Shown: positions 50,301 through 58,555 of the stretch, piece after piece
How positions within the stretch are numbered: the stretch's first letter is position 1
Layout: each line of letters starts with the position of its first letter
Translations under genes and position numbers: made by a program
From: Ampullaceana balthica
Taxonomy: Eukaryota; Mollusca; Gastropoda; Lymnaeidae
DNA length: 64,000 bases
Direction: 5' to 3'
Assembly: GCA_944989445.1 (NCBI GenBank)
Contig: CALYLW010000169.1
Coordinates: 1,324,811-1,388,810, forward strand
The notes under the pieces: generated by a model
What the model was told of the DNA's origin: nothing
What the model saw: the letters and a program-made list of their open reading frames with translations, nothing else
The model's database searches: none

Positions 50301-50783
50301 TATTGATGTTCAACAAGTTACCATTAACTAGAACATCCTAAGTGTTGTTCATCATTCTGATTATGTTTGGTTTCATGATTTTTTATGAAAGATTTTTACA
50401 ATTTTTTTCTTAATTGATGACATAAAATACTATAACAGCCATGCCATACTACAAGTTTCCTGTTATGTTAAATGCTTTAGCCTCATTGCTGATTCATAAA
50501 AGTTAAAGTCAAACAAGCATTCACTTTTTTTATTAGCTTTTCATTAAGGGTGGGAACAACTTGTTTACTTTGGGAAATAACACATAAGCTAAGAGTAAAA
50601 TTATTGCAAATTAAACATTAAACTATTAATCTTTACCCCATTCAGGAGGTCAGTCGTCCACTCAGGGAAACATCATTCACAGACAATGCCTCCATGTCTG
50701 GGAAAGGTTCCATAAAATACAGATCAAATTCAGCCTCGGAGACCTACGAGGATCACAATGGAGGTTTAAACACAACTCTATGA
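20348..50783 (+). CDS. ATP13A3: P5B-type P-type ATPase (ATP13A2/ATP13A3 family), 31 coding exons
   Basis: The family exports polyamines from late endosomes and lysosomes by ATP-driven transport. Exons read by eye: 20348-20395, 21117-21284, 21721-21779, 22196-22268, 22501-22586, 22885-22959, 23780-23849, 24079-24213, 24346-24412, 25415-25546, 25933-26109, 26484-26629, 27761-27962, 32142-32203, 32506-32650, 34030-34137, 36295-36451, 36892-37012, 37570-37694, 37954-38126, 41536-41723, 41878-42030, 42322-42418, 42862-42934, 43530-43680, 43847-43992, 46481-46569, 47325-47408, 49808-49951, 50174-50299, 50646-50783. All introns are GT-AG and phases match. Total is about 1,238 residues, normal for P5B. 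Signatures: TGES (304-307), PPALPAA (435-441, the P5B mark; P5A has PPELP), DKTGT (478-482), KGSPE (622-626), GDGAND (846-851). One extra G in exon 13 breaks the frame. The frame is also open upstream of the chosen ATG to an acceptor at 20,303, so an earlier start is possible. ATP13A2 versus ATP13A3 is not settled; the N-terminus looks more like ATP13A3. Confidence 0.95.
21117..21284 (+). CDS. ATP13A3: ATP13A exon 2: N-terminal membrane-inserted region
   Basis: Encodes [20 protein letters not shown] and onward through a hydrophobic stretch ending in YWLPHLM. P5B pumps carry such an N-terminal hydrophobic segment before M1, and the preceding acidic GEDDQM followed by E-I-x-x-Y-x-L-S resembles ATP13A3/4. 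Both flanking introns are phase 0. The end of the exon (DAEKVLLK) corresponds to the conserved 'C-x-L-x-x-A-x-x-V-L-L' region. Confidence 0.9.
22501..22586 (+). CDS. ATP13A3: ATP13A exon 5: KYIWD motif
   Basis: Contains [17 protein letters not shown]. The K-Y-I-W-D box is a hallmark of the cytosolic N-terminal part of P5B pumps. The next exon (22,885-22,959) continues [18 protein letters not shown], matching the expected RGLDE-x-x-GLT-x-x-E sequence before M1. Confidence 0.9.
23311..23540 (+). mobile_element. tRNA-derived SINE in ATP13A intron 6
   Basis: Begins gagttcagatggttctggcg with a tRNA-like head (box A-like tggcggttaaaag), followed at 23,376-23,391 by gtgggatctagcccac, a degenerate box B flanked by an inverted arm as in a T stem. 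A unique body and a short A-rich tail (gaaaaaaaaag) end near 23,540. It is orientated with the host gene. Confidence 0.6.
25415..26109 (+). CDS. ATP13A3: ATP13A exons 10-11: actuator domain with TGES loop
   Basis: Exon 10 (25,415-25,546) gives the [11 protein letters not shown] actuator core and the [19 protein letters not shown] run. Exon 11 (25,933-26,109) completes the TGES loop ([12 protein letters not shown]) and continues to [14 protein letters not shown]. The conserved glycine codon of TGES is split by the intron. The TGES glutamate is the residue that positions water for dephosphorylation in P-type ATPases. No missing key residue is seen. Confidence 0.92.
26733..26825. repeat. 45-bp direct repeat in ATP13A intron 12
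   Basis: Two copies of gtgtgagtcttatgagacgc + cacaatacaaacaaaca, one substitution apart. The tgagacg core and A/C-rich tail resemble the 3' end of a non-LTR element, and tgagacgacgg recurs near 51,665. This suggests a retroelement tail duplicated in tandem. Confidence 0.55.
27333..27597. mobile_element. PIF/Harbinger-type MITE in intron 13
   Basis: Terminal inverted repeat ggggccgtccataaagtacg on the left and its complement (tactttatggacggcccc) on the right. Flanked by the trinucleotide TTA on both sides (27,330-27,332 and 27,598-27,600), matching the TWA target preference of PIF/Harbinger transposons. 265 bp with no coding capacity. Subterminal tgacg and G-runs (gacaggggggg) are repeated inside. 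Confidence 0.8.
27761..27962 (+). CDS. ATP13A3: ATP13A exon 13: M4 PPALPAA and phosphorylation site, with a +1 frameshift
   Basis: Reads through [20 protein letters not shown] to CISPRG, then a GGGG run at 27,917-27,920 places the rest out of frame and gives TGA about 14 codons later. In the shifted frame the next bases give [14 protein letters not shown], exactly the conserved sequence leading to the phosphorylated Asp (residue about 478). The exon is 202 bp; 201 bp would restore agreement with the phase-0 introns on both sides. So one G is in excess, either a real disabling mutation or a homopolymer assembly error. The donor (aag|gttatt) is weaker than usual. Confidence 0.9.
29638..31279. 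mobile_element. longer PIF/Harbinger-type non-autonomous element in intron 13
   Basis: Same terminus as the 27,333 element (ggggccgtccat at the left, atggacggcccc at the right) and a TAA duplication at 29,635-29,637 and 31,280-31,282. At 1,642 bp it is too short for the two Harbinger genes, and I see no transposase remnant. Within it, ggttctcaaacttaagg at about 30,962 and cattgagaagcactg ending at 31,065 look like the two ends of a small nested hAT MITE, without a clear target duplication. C-rich subterminal blocks (ccccctccacccccc) occur at both ends. Confidence 0.75.
31718..31877. repeat. 20-bp minisatellite in intron 13
   Basis: About eight copies of ttctatgaatgtgaagctg/ttctatgaatatgaagcag, with the gct/gca change splitting the array into two subtypes. 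Confidence 0.85.
32142..32650 (+). CDS. ATP13A3: ATP13A exons 14-15: [10 protein letters not shown] and start of nucleotide-binding domain
   Basis: Exon 14 (32,142-32,203) begins [13 protein letters not shown], which completes the D-K-T-G-T motif begun 4.2 kb upstream. Exon 15 (32,506-32,650) gives [11 protein letters not shown] and [14 protein letters not shown], the conserved CHSL and GDPLD-x-x-M-F elements of the P5B N-domain. Both ends of the pair are phase 0. Confidence 0.92.
32870..33470 (+). mobile_element. Penelope-like retroelement relic with GIY-YIG endonuclease domain
   Basis: From 32,950 the plus strand reads [15 protein letters not shown], then [14 protein letters not shown], a stop, and [11 protein letters not shown] and [14 protein letters not shown]. 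This is the order of conserved blocks in the GIY-YIG endonuclease of Penelope-like elements (GETGRRLxDRFxEH, HFN-x-x-H, LGTLxPxGxN). The GIY-YIG signature itself is decayed (vs IYIGETG). Downstream, actgatgaaggcattaaccg followed by aaacgttt is the motif usual after the endonuclease in these elements. It lies in ATP13A intron 15, same strand, truncated at the 5' side (no reverse transcriptase found). Confidence 0.75.
35232..35815. repeat. dispersed repeat with cgtaagccgaccccc blocks, intron 16
   Basis: The segment starts near tactcgttctatagcctg and ends aggtcggctttagaacaa, so its ends are loosely inverted (ttctatagcc / ggctttagaa). Inside, cgtaagccgacccccc appears twice. It resembles known non-autonomous DNA transposons with 'ctgtatatac...aagccgaccccc' ends, but I cannot assign a superfamily. 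A similar short piece lies near 44,815-44,890. Confidence 0.45.
36295..36451 (+). CDS. ATP13A3: ATP13A exon 17: ATP-binding KGSPE
   Basis: Encodes [20 protein letters not shown] and later [10 protein letters not shown]. FPFSSxLQRMSV and KG(A/S)PE are the adenosine-binding elements of the family. Ser in place of the commoner Ala in KGAPE is a conservative change. Phase 0 in, phase 1 out. Confidence 0.92.
37293..37496 (-). mobile_element. tRNA-derived SINE, minus strand, in intron 18
   Basis: On the minus strand the head begins taggggcgcgatggtctaag with box A tggtctaagtgg (37,485-37,474) and a perfect box B ggttcgagcc (37,431-37,422), correctly spaced for a tRNA-derived RNA polymerase III promoter. 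The body runs to about 37,293. No CCA end, and the sequence after the T arm is not tRNA, so it is a SINE and not a tRNA gene. The intact boxes suggest a fairly recent copy. Confidence 0.8.
38246..38460 (-). repeat. LTR (3' LTR in element orientation)
   Basis: 215-bp terminal repeat ending in tcacgtgaca on the plus strand, preceded by the GCTAA duplication. Carries tcacgtgaca at one edge and aataaa (38,291-38,296 on the plus strand). Compared with the other LTR there is a c/g change in ctatcagg/ctatgagg and an a/g-type change near gtgatcac/gtgaccac. Confidence 0.9.
38940..39160 (-). pseudogene. RNase H C-terminal remnant of a Gypsy-type pol
   Basis: On the minus strand, about 100 bp after the stop of the Gag-like frame, the sequence reads [20 protein letters not shown] then DILSRMI and a stop. 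This is the conserved end of the reverse transcriptase/RNase H module of Gypsy-type elements (Y-x-x-x-I-x-x-x-K-G-K-x-N-x-x-A-D-x-L-S-R). Everything between Gag and this point (protease, reverse transcriptase) and after it (integrase) is missing, so the element arose by internal deletion from an autonomous parent. Confidence 0.75.
39258..40439 (-). CDS. Gag-like protein with C-terminal KH domain (LTR element ORF)
   Basis: 393 codons, uninterrupted. Residues 1-27 ([27 protein letters not shown]) resemble the start of Gag in Mag-like elements. Residues 28-95 are a Glu/Lys/Arg-rich coiled coil. Residues 143-170 are acidic ([20 protein letters not shown]). Residues 197-278 are a basic Arg/Trp/Tyr/Asn region of imperfect 15-17-residue repeats ([19 protein letters not shown] type). 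Residues about 313-384 form a KH domain: [20 protein letters not shown], with the GxxG loop GHRG at 329-332, then [17 protein letters not shown] and [13 protein letters not shown]. The KH unit most resembles that of DDX43-type helicases. There is no CCHC zinc knuckle. Likely role: RNA packaging or RNA binding in place of nucleocapsid (inference). Confidence 0.85.
   Translation of the reverse strand: MDHYEKFTAIAKEFGLSGTDLREFVEDKVRITEEKERIAEEKDKLRKAEEKEDQHRKQIIEREQRAEERSERRELEQLKNDNLKLQIYLRDMKLKRSERKDYNESNKAENNLEDESQEDVGEIFTNVISEFTDSRNKIDLGDYNKNKDEEEEEMFGLMDEDEESDEEIGEWSKRLKQIKFPSKLENKNPLHGDAAEKLWRNRYRDNVQDRQPWRGSYNQERKSWRDKYNYNSRHRDYNQDRRTWRRKYNFVSKIRNFDQPWRRNVNQDMNYRNRRNMNQEELRTCDTIATIDNQIYDKKDEDHSSRHKDGTIESEIICVKSHEVGRIIGHRGSRIRDIEADSGFRRKVSRDGDSSDRNSIELSGNRNNISKAKRLIQDATINIVNGHNRDRSW
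41002..41216 (-). repeat. LTR (5' LTR in element orientation)
   Basis: Near-identical to 38,246-38,460. In element orientation it starts tgtcacgtgagagagg and contains the likely promoter. Just inside it, ctgacaccatata occurs twice (about 40,960-40,975 and 40,989-41,001), so the primer-binding-site sequence is duplicated. Confidence 0.9.
41536..42030 (+). CDS. ATP13A3: ATP13A exons 21-22: P-domain hinge [11 protein letters not shown]
   Basis: Exon 21 (41,536-41,723) carries [20 protein letters not shown] and [15 protein letters not shown]. Exon 22 (41,878-42,030) carries [20 protein letters not shown] and [11 protein letters not shown], the Mg-binding hinge of P-type ATPases in its P5B form. 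Immediately upstream, intron 20 holds the antisense LTR element, about 320 bp before the acceptor. Confidence 0.93.
42322..47408 (+). CDS. ATP13A3: ATP13A exons 23-28: C-terminal membrane segments M5-M10
   Basis: Exons at 42,322-42,418, 42,862-42,934, 43,530-43,680, 43,847-43,992, 46,481-46,569 and 47,325-47,408. They encode [87 protein letters not shown] and [19 protein letters not shown], matching M5 to M10 in order. The loop [18 protein letters not shown] is acidic and shorter than in vertebrate ATP13A3. Confidence 0.9.
43056..43325. repeat. 33-bp minisatellite in intron 24
   Basis: About eight nearly identical copies of gtatatttgaaatagataat + aggagattgtgaa. The 33-bp unit keeps one minus-strand frame open ([11 protein letters not shown] repeats), a by-product. 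Confidence 0.93.
43993..46480. other. ATP13A intron 26, non-coding, with a GC-richer block
   Basis: Mostly AT-rich. A GC-richer block at about 45,700-45,960 (agcagagcccaagaggctgt, cctggcaccccctgggtc, then a (cca)n run at 45,855-45,880) stands out from its surroundings. It looks like an inserted repeat, but I found neither ends nor coding similarity. A short duplicated gccatgttgggcgg lies at 45,386-45,413. Confidence 0.5.
48638..49317 (-). pseudogene. antisense two-exon reading frame inside ATP13A intron 28, unrecognised
   Basis: On the minus strand, ATG at 49,317 opens MDKLTIE, reaching a good donor (gaag|gtatgt) at 49,296/49,295. A consensus acceptor (tttatttcacag) lies at 48,871, and splicing joins in phase. 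Exon 2 (48,870-48,638) reads TVMAL, TAG at 48,853-48,851, then 70 open codons including [40 protein letters not shown] and [20 protein letters not shown], ending TAA. In another frame, [20 protein letters not shown] is also open across the same junction and would fuse to the long frame after loss of one C near 48,830. Both observations suggest a formerly longer protein broken by one mutation. I do not recognise the family. Confidence 0.45.
49808..50783 (+). CDS. ATP13A3: ATP13A exons 29-31: cytosolic C-terminal tail
   Basis: Exon 29 (49,808-49,951) continues directly in phase 0 from M10 ([15 protein letters not shown]) and contains [16 protein letters not shown], corresponding to the conserved D-P-x-W-P-P end motif of ATP13A proteins. 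Exons 30 (50,174-50,299) and 31 (50,646-50,783) add an acidic region and a Ser-rich tail ending GGLNTTL and TGA at 50,781. The tail beyond WPP is about 100 residues, longer than in vertebrate members. Confidence 0.88.
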
Positions 50784-51650
50784 CAACTTCCTGCATCAGT
50801 TATTTTTTATTGTGAACATTATTTGTATTACATATTCTATATTCAGTCCTGAATAATCTTTTAAAATCATAAACTTAAGAGATCAAAGTATTCATCATCA
50901 GTTCTTAATAGAATGAATCTTGCTGCTATAATACTGCCCTTTACAAATCATGAAAGCAAGAAATGATGTGGACAGTAAACCAAATTGAAATTTGTGTACA
51001 GGACTTTAAAACATTCTTCTTTACTTTGGCCAGCCTTCACATTTATGCCTGAATAGTATTAGTTGAACAGATGATGGTCCTGAGTCTCCTTGTCTATGCA
51101 ATACTTTTATCAACAACAGTTGATCTCTGAACATTGATGATTTTCAATGGAAAAAACTGTCCATGCAAAATTGAAACATGAAATCTAAAGCTCATTTTTA
51201 CTTGGTATTGTTTTTGCCTTGGTGATAATAAAATTGAAGAGAGTAATAAGATTGTTACTTTCATTCTCATTCCAAGATATTGTATGTAAACCTCATTAAT
51301 TTATGATTACCATTCTGCAATATTGTGTCTGACACAGCTCACTAGAATGTCTGAATGTTGTATATACTTTCATCATTTCAAGTTTACATCATTTTCCTCA
51401 GCATGGCTTCTGCTGGTCTTAGCGGCCATCAGTAGTTTGTCCATTCACTTCATGACTCTCATCATTTTCATATTTCTTTAACGCTGTTTCACCTGTCAAC
51501 TCCCTGCATTTTAAAGAAAGAGAAAGAGTCACAGAATCGGCACTACTTGGGATATTTTAAAATGTTTAATTTTTCTTAACCTCAATTTAAAAATTGTTTC
51601 AACAAATAACTGTGTTAATTAATTCTAAATATTGGTTGGTGGTTGGCTTT
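50784..51650. other. probable 3' untranslated region of the ATPase gene
   Basis: Follows the stop at 50,783 on the plus strand. Contains aataaa-like signals (aataaaattg at 51,227-51,236). No other gene seen. Exact cleavage site not determinable by eye. Confidence 0.5.
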
Positions 51651-51652
51651 CC

Positions 51653-51781
51653 TTATGTCTCATGAGACGACGGAAACTTATGTGCTCCTGTGGGATCCTC
51701 GCGCATGGCCCTGCAGCTTCTGCTGTGGCTGTACAAGCCCACTCGCGAATGGCAGCCTTTGCCACACTTCTGGCACTGAAA
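51653..51781 (-). pseudogene. zinc-finger-like tail of a retroelement ORF
   Basis: Minus strand reads FQCQKCGKGCHSRVGLYSHS then RSCRAMREDPTGAHK and a stop. The C-x2-C-G-x-x-C-x-S-R-x-G-L-x-x-H-x-x-x-C pattern is the short finger found at the C-terminus of some invertebrate non-LTR retrotransposon proteins (CxxCGRxCxSRIGLxSHxRxH). It is the only coding remnant here and is GC-rich relative to its surroundings. Confidence 0.6.
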
Positions 51782-51789
51782 ATTCTAAA

Positions 51790-54700
51790 TAAAAATAGGT
51801 GCAAGATCTGTGAACAAAGCGGCTGAATTTTTTTTTACACTCTGTCTGGAATTTAATTTATTCTTTTAAACTCATTAATATTAACCACAATATTTTGTAC
51901 CCAAAGTTAAAACATTATGTTGGTCGTCATAATGCAGTTTAAAAAATTAAAAAAAAACAAACCATTTCTGTCATTGCAATAAGATACACCTCAAGTAAAA
52001 ATAATTATTGTGACAGCTTTGTGAGTTTCCTTGTGTTTTAACGCTGACACCATCTTCTCATCATCATCAACCTCATTGGTAAATATATCATCAATTGCTT
52101 ATGTTGTGAATTATTCATTTCTTAATGAGGGTAAATGAGACAGAGAAGTCCCTTGTGTAGATATGGCCTTAACATCTCACATGCTTTTCCCCTGAATGAC
52201 TTTGTAAGTCTCAGCATCTGTATCAATATGCTCTTTATTTTTCATGTGTGTCCATTTGCATGTGATTCATTTCAATATCATGTTGAGAGAAGATTTTAAA
52301 ATCAAACTCTTATTAATTTCAGATTAATAAAACACTTTTCTAAACTGTTTGTGTATAAATGAGCTTACTATGTCCCTGCATAAATGAACTTACTATGTCC
52401 TTGCATAAATGAACTTACTATGTCCTTTTATTAATCAACCAAACTTCCCAGCTGTTTCTTTAAGACTCTGCCATTTATGATAAATAAGACGACTTTCAAT
52501 TTGTTTCTATATTTATTCTTGTAACAATTATTTTGATTTGAATTTTTTTAAAAATATATTTCAAGTGATTGAAAATTTTTCCCAGGTAAAAGATAATATG
52601 ATATATTTTAGCTGTTTTTTTTAAAAATTATCTGTCAATGTTTTCCCTAGTCCTTGGTACTCTGTTAATAATTTGCTGCTTCAAAATATATATCTATATA
52701 TTTTGGCAGGTATCTGTCTTTTGTTTCAAATGGAATAACAGCAAATATTTGGTGATTGATAATGAAAACCAAGTAGCAGCAAATTCCATCTTGTGTGTTT
52801 ATTTAAAAATGTAACAAGGCAAGGAATGACAATAAAATAAAACCCAACTGGGAAAGAGAAAGTTAAGACGCTGTGGCATCATTTATTAATATACATATCA
52901 TGCCGACTAGTTTTATTCATTGAGCACTGAGAGAGGAAGTCGCTTTAAGTGCTGATAATTGGGGTTATGCTAAGTCACGAGAGCTAATGGATGTTGGGAA
53001 TTAACAGATAAAGTTATAAACTGAGTGGCTGGTTAACAGAAAAAGTTATAACTGATTGGCTGGTTAACAGCAAAGTTGCTGGTCTCACTAAAGATGGTTT
53101 TGGTGTTGACATTAAACTAAGACTCTGTAATGAGGGTGACAAGTTGTGTAAACTTGTGCTGTTATTTAAATGACTTTAATAAATCATGAGGAAATAATTA
53201 CATTTTATTTAGAATTTAGATCAGGTATTCCTTGATTTATATATTATAATGTCACTTTGGTCGTATAAGATTTGATATTCATGGTAGGAATTTGATGAGG
53301 TGAATAAGATGGTTCATTTGATTTTGGGTAGATTTAATTTAAGATACTATTACTGTACTAAATTTTCGGTCTTTGACATTTCTAACAAAATTTGTAGACA
53401 TGAAATTTATAACAGTGTCAAGAAATTTTTTAAAAATATCCGCTACCTTTTTTCTTTTCTATTTCAATCTCAACATGTATTACATATGTTATATAAGCCA
53501 TTTACAGGCAGTGCTCGACTGGCTGACTGAGTATTTAAATGTATGTGTGAGAAATTTACAAAGCTGTGAACTTGAGATATTATGATACGTCTGCTGAGTG
53601 TTGTCAAATGTCTGCTGAGTGCTGTCAAGTGTCTGCTGAGTGCTGTCAAGTGTCTGAATTTTTATGTACTACAGCTGTATATATTGGTGCTGAGAAGCAG
53701 ATTTTTATCTAATTTTTTTTTAGTATATGAATATTTTTATTGGAGCTATTTTCAAAAAAATAATGTCATTAACGTATCTGTACATGAATTGGATTATAAT
53801 AATGCAATCTTTTTACTTATTGTTCCAGTCTGTCAGGGGTCTATAGTTATGTCAAGTTAAATACAAATTAGTTTATGATAATTAGTATATATTTATGATA
53901 TCAATGTAGTTTTGAATTCATCTCAGACAAGCAACTTATAAGTGCAAATATATCAATTTACATATATATATATATAGCTTAAATAGAAAAATTAAAATTT
54001 TGTAACAATTCATATTTGTTATTGTAGGGAAATTTGTTTGTTTTGTAAATCTGTTTTTATGAGTCAAATTCTTTTTAAAAAGTTAATATAATTTAAGTGG
54101 TTACTTGTTTGAATCTTAATAAAAATCTTTATTATAGTTCTGAAATTTATTCTAAATTTAGTTTTAGTTTGACATGTTTTGGGAGACTTTCTACATGTAC
54201 AAGCAACAGAGAAGTGTTATCATTTGTTGTGGCTCAAAGTCTGTCGTAAATTTCAACAATATGTTGAATGGGGCTGAAAGAAATGGTGAAAAAGTAACAA
54301 TTGACCTATTCGTCTTTGGTAACTGAATGGTTAGAACTTCATGAACATGATTAATCTCCAATTCTCTCTGTCATCTCCTGAAAACTAAACAATATATGAC
54401 CTTCTGGTGGTTTGAAAATTGATCCAAGGAATTTTGAAATTAACATTATTAGACTAGTTGTGAGTTATAAATTTAAGCTAATGTTCCTGCTTAGGTTAAC
54501 AGCTGCTTCTCCTAATCTCCAGAAAGGCTTTTTGCTTGTGATGGTTTAAGAAAAATGAAATTGCTAAACATGATGATGCAATCATGAATCATTTCTAATA
54601 ATCAAGTGTACATTTTTTTCTCATGTTTGTTTAGATATAATTATTATGGTTTTAAGTGTCAGGGAGAAAACCTTTGTCTCTGAAATATATTACTGAAAAT

Positions 54701-55859
54701 AGGTTTACCCAAATGAAACATTTTCTACCAGATTGAAATGTGGGTTGCTCAAGTTAAATACTGAGTGAAACTAATGCGTTATACAAGTGACATAAAGATA
54801 ACATACAGAAAATGTTGTCAACACAAGGGTCAAGGAAGGTCGTATATTGTCAAGTAAGAACATTCCAGTCATGATCCAAAAGTGCCTCTCATCCTCATTT
54901 CAAACGACTACAACAATGTAATGGTGATATTATTTTTTATGCTCTTCACTTACAAATTTTATGCATTCGAAGATTGTAGAAAATATGTATTAGAATAATT
55001 TTTTAGAAAATATTGGTTTGCTTATTTGTAGAAAATATTTGTTTTTGATTTTCTCTGTAATCTTCTATAACTTATTCTGATCAACAGTTTTTATTTAATA
55101 ATGTATTTATTTAGGAAGAGCTCCATTCACCAGCCTGACAAATGATTCATGCTTCACAGTTTTAAATTAATTTTGATGGAAACATCATACTACCTTCTCA
55201 CAATTTTTTAAGCATTTAATTTTTTAACAAATTTAAAAGTCCTTAAAAGAAATTTTACTTTTTTTAAAGCAGAAATAATTGTTACAGCATTTCAATTTAT
55301 TTCACAAATATTAAAGTATAATTTCTCGAAATGTTTAAAATTAATTTCTTGTCTCTTTTGTGTGTGTGATCTTTAACTATATTTCTATTATGTATTCAGA
55401 ATTTTGTGATGTTCAGTTTAATAATATGTACAATTAAATTTTTAAGTCTATGTGTCTCAATTTGTGTGTCATAAATTTATAGGTGATTTCTTTTTTTTGT
55501 TTTTTCTTAAGGGATTCAGTTCTAAAATAATGTACTAAGTTTATTGATTTCTATGGTTTAGTAAGTAATTCAAAATAATTTTTACATGATAATGACATCT
55601 TTAGTGTATATTCCTTTCCTTTGGTTCTAAAACAAAATGGTGTAATTAATATTTATTTATTTACTACAGATGTTTAAATTATGTAGTGCGTAGTTAATGT
55701 TATGGCCTGTCATTAAAAGTTTCATATTTTGATGGTAATTTAAAATGCATAAAAATTTGCAATGCGTTAGCAAAATATTTGAGAAATTCTTAAATAAAAA
55801 TATATTTCTTTGAATTTTTAGATAGTCACATTTATATAACAAATCTTCTTTTCTTTTAG
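51790..55859. other. intergenic or alternative-intron DNA
   Basis: AT-rich with no coding exon I can support. Small satellites: a 27-bp unit in three copies at about 52,355-52,430 (gaacttactatgtccttgca type) and a 20-bp unit (gtctgctgagtgctgtcaa) in three to four copies at 53,587-53,655. Confidence 0.5.
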
Positions 55860-55960
55860 CTTATAAACCAAAGGAGGAAAATGCTTTTGGGAAAAAGTAC
55901 AAATGGTCACACAGGTTGAACGCATGTAAAGTGATTTATAGAAAAGTTAAGCAGAAATAA
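55860..55960 (+). CDS. possible alternative last coding exon of the ATPase
   Basis: A strong acceptor (cttctttttcttttag-like, ending at 55,859) is followed by 33 open codons in one phase: YKPKEENAFGKKYKWSHRLN then ACKVIYRKVKQK and TAA. The phase matches a possible donor in exon 31 (ggag|gtttaaac at 50,763/50,764), which would replace the last six residues with a basic 33-residue tail. The donor is weak and the intron would be 5.1 kb. The reading is inference; it could also be chance. Confidence 0.35.
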
Positions 55961-58290
55961 CATAAATTCAATATTAAAATGCCTTCTAACATTTCACTAA
56001 TTTTTTAGTCTTATATTACTTTGAGAATTTTCATCACTCAATCTTTATTATTGATGCTTTAATAAAAAAAAGTACACAGAAAATAAAAAGTAGAATTTAA
56101 AAATTCCATTTTAAGAGATGAATTTAGAGATGAGAGAGCCCTATCATTTTTACTTATGTAGTCATTTTGCAAACAAGCCAATCTTCTGTAGTCTTCCAAT
56201 ATAAGTCATGTCTAAGTTTCTGTCAAATTACTGTGTACAAATTTCTGAATAAATAATACAGACATTTAAAATCTACACTGTAAACAGGCCAAGAATTAAG
56301 ACAATCTATGTTTGCTAATATTTAAAAATTAAATTTATTTTTGTATGTATATATTTATATATATTTATATCTATAATAAATGCCCAATGCACCAGTTTGT
56401 CTGATGTTATAGCCCCTATAAGTTTACATTGGACATTAATAATTTTTAAATTCTTTCATTATTTTAAGTGTGACCTTAATTTTTTTATAATAGAAAATTC
56501 TGAATGTAAGACAGTAAAGTTTTATTTTTAATATTTTCTTCTAAAGCTGGTTCTCATTTAAAAACATTTCAGATTTTAAAATGAAACATTGGTTGTATAA
56601 GGAGCCTGCCCATGCATTGTTCAATATAAGTGGAGGGTATTGGTATATCATGGGATCAATATTTTTGTCTGGTCATAGGTTAATATTTCTATCTCAGTTA
56701 CAGAAGAACTAGTAACTGATTATCACTCTCAAGTGAGCCATAGTGGTATTTTTATTTGTGCAGCTTCAGGTATTTTTTTTGTATGTACACCTCTTTAACA
56801 ATAATACACGATTAGTTGACAGAAAAAGCAATCTACAACTAAATTTTTAAAAAAATATGTATATTTAATAGCTATATTTTAAAATATCTTTTGTGTGTTA
56901 AACAGAAGTTAACATTTTCACTAAAATTTTAAACTTGGTTGGTCTTCTCTGGTGACATGAATTGAACTGTAACTCTGAAATATCACCAGGTAATTATCAC
57001 CAGGTAAATATCACCAGGCTGCGCGTGGCAATTGTTAATTTAAAATCTTCACAATTCCATAACTGAAATAGTAAATCCAATAACGTGTTAATGGGCTCAA
57101 AGCAAAATCACCAATGCAATTATGTGTGCATATTAATTATCACTGATTTATCAATCAGCAATCTATAATATATATGTATACATTAACATCTATATATATA
57201 TATATATATATATATAAATTTCTGGTATATGATTTCATCACTTACACTCAGAGAGGTCTATTGTCTACAGCTCAACTTAACTGTGCTTTTTAAAACTTAT
57301 TTCATTTATTCTTTATTGTCGCCTCAGATGACAAATTCTGTACCTCTTGAACCATAATTTTTCTTAGCTTAAATTTAGAGAAAAAAATAAAAATTGTCCA
57401 AATATGTGTACAGCTCTCATAGAGTGCAATTTGATTGCAACTGTGAAAACCAAGGTTTCCTCAAGTTTTTCTAAGCATGAGTTTTAATATGAATAAATGC
57501 AGAGCATAACATTTTTTAGAAATTATGGATTTTTTTTAAATTGACTATTTAATCCTCATCTTGAGTTAAAACTGATCTACTATGCATCATTTGATGCTCC
57601 ACTGTATTAACATTTCTGCAAGTCTTGATGAAATCAGTTGTAAAATTAAAGCAAAAAATTAATGCATTGTTTCATGTCTGCTGAGTTGACTTTGGAAATT
57701 TTAAATTACTATTTCAATATTCAATCTAATTTAAAGTTCTACCCACTTTATATATTGTTGTGTTGTGTGTGCATTGTAGGTGATGTAATCAACACACATG
57801 AACACAGTTAAATGGGAATATTGGATCTAAGTTTTGTTGTGTCTTAACTTTTAATGGAAATCTTTTGTATAACACCAAGTATATAGTAACACAAAGTATA
57901 TAGGCATAGGGCATGCTACTTATAACAGTAGTATTAGTTACATTATACCAATAATAGCTTGAAGTATCTATTATTGCATGAACTAAACTCACATTTTTTT
58001 AAAATGAAAAATTGATCGAACCTATTCTTGAAAATTTTATTGCCTGAGCAAACTTGAATTTTTTTTTACAATTACATTTATTTGAAAAATAGTACAGCAA
58101 ATTTCAAAGGAAAAATGTTAATTTCTCGTGTATGAAAATATTGATTGAAATGGAAATCATTTCTGTTCTTTGTTTTTTTAAAAAATCTGGTACATAACTC
58201 ACCATTATTTTGTAGTAAAGTTACAATTACAATATGCTATCTGTATAGATAATTTGGAGTTGGGAGGAGCTACGCCTGGTCAATGAGCAG
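55961..58290. other. non-coding DNA
   Basis: No gene seen. A (TA)n tract lies at about 57,190-57,216. Three copies of atcaccaggtaa occur at 56,983-57,018. Confidence 0.5.
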
Positions 58291-58294
58291 AGAA

Positions 58295-58470
58295 CTTGTC
58301 CCTGGGGTATGGGGGGAAGTATAAGCCTGATTGCACTGATGCCTTGTCCCTGGGGGTATGGGGGACGAGTAAGCCATGAGTCTGATTGCACTGATGCCTT
58401 GTCCCTGCGGGTATGGGGGACGAGTAAGCCATGAGCCTGCTTGCACTGGACAGACTGATGCCTTGAGCCT
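58295..58470. repeat. about 60-bp minisatellite, 3 copies
   Basis: Units containing tgccttgtccctgggggtat and gggggacgagtaagccatga, with the third copy degenerate. Confidence 0.8.
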
Positions 58471-58555
58471 GGAATGTACTTTTTAAAAATTTGCTGAACT
58501 CTGAACTTGCTATTATTGATTATCAATAGAAATAAACATGAATGTTAACGAAAAG

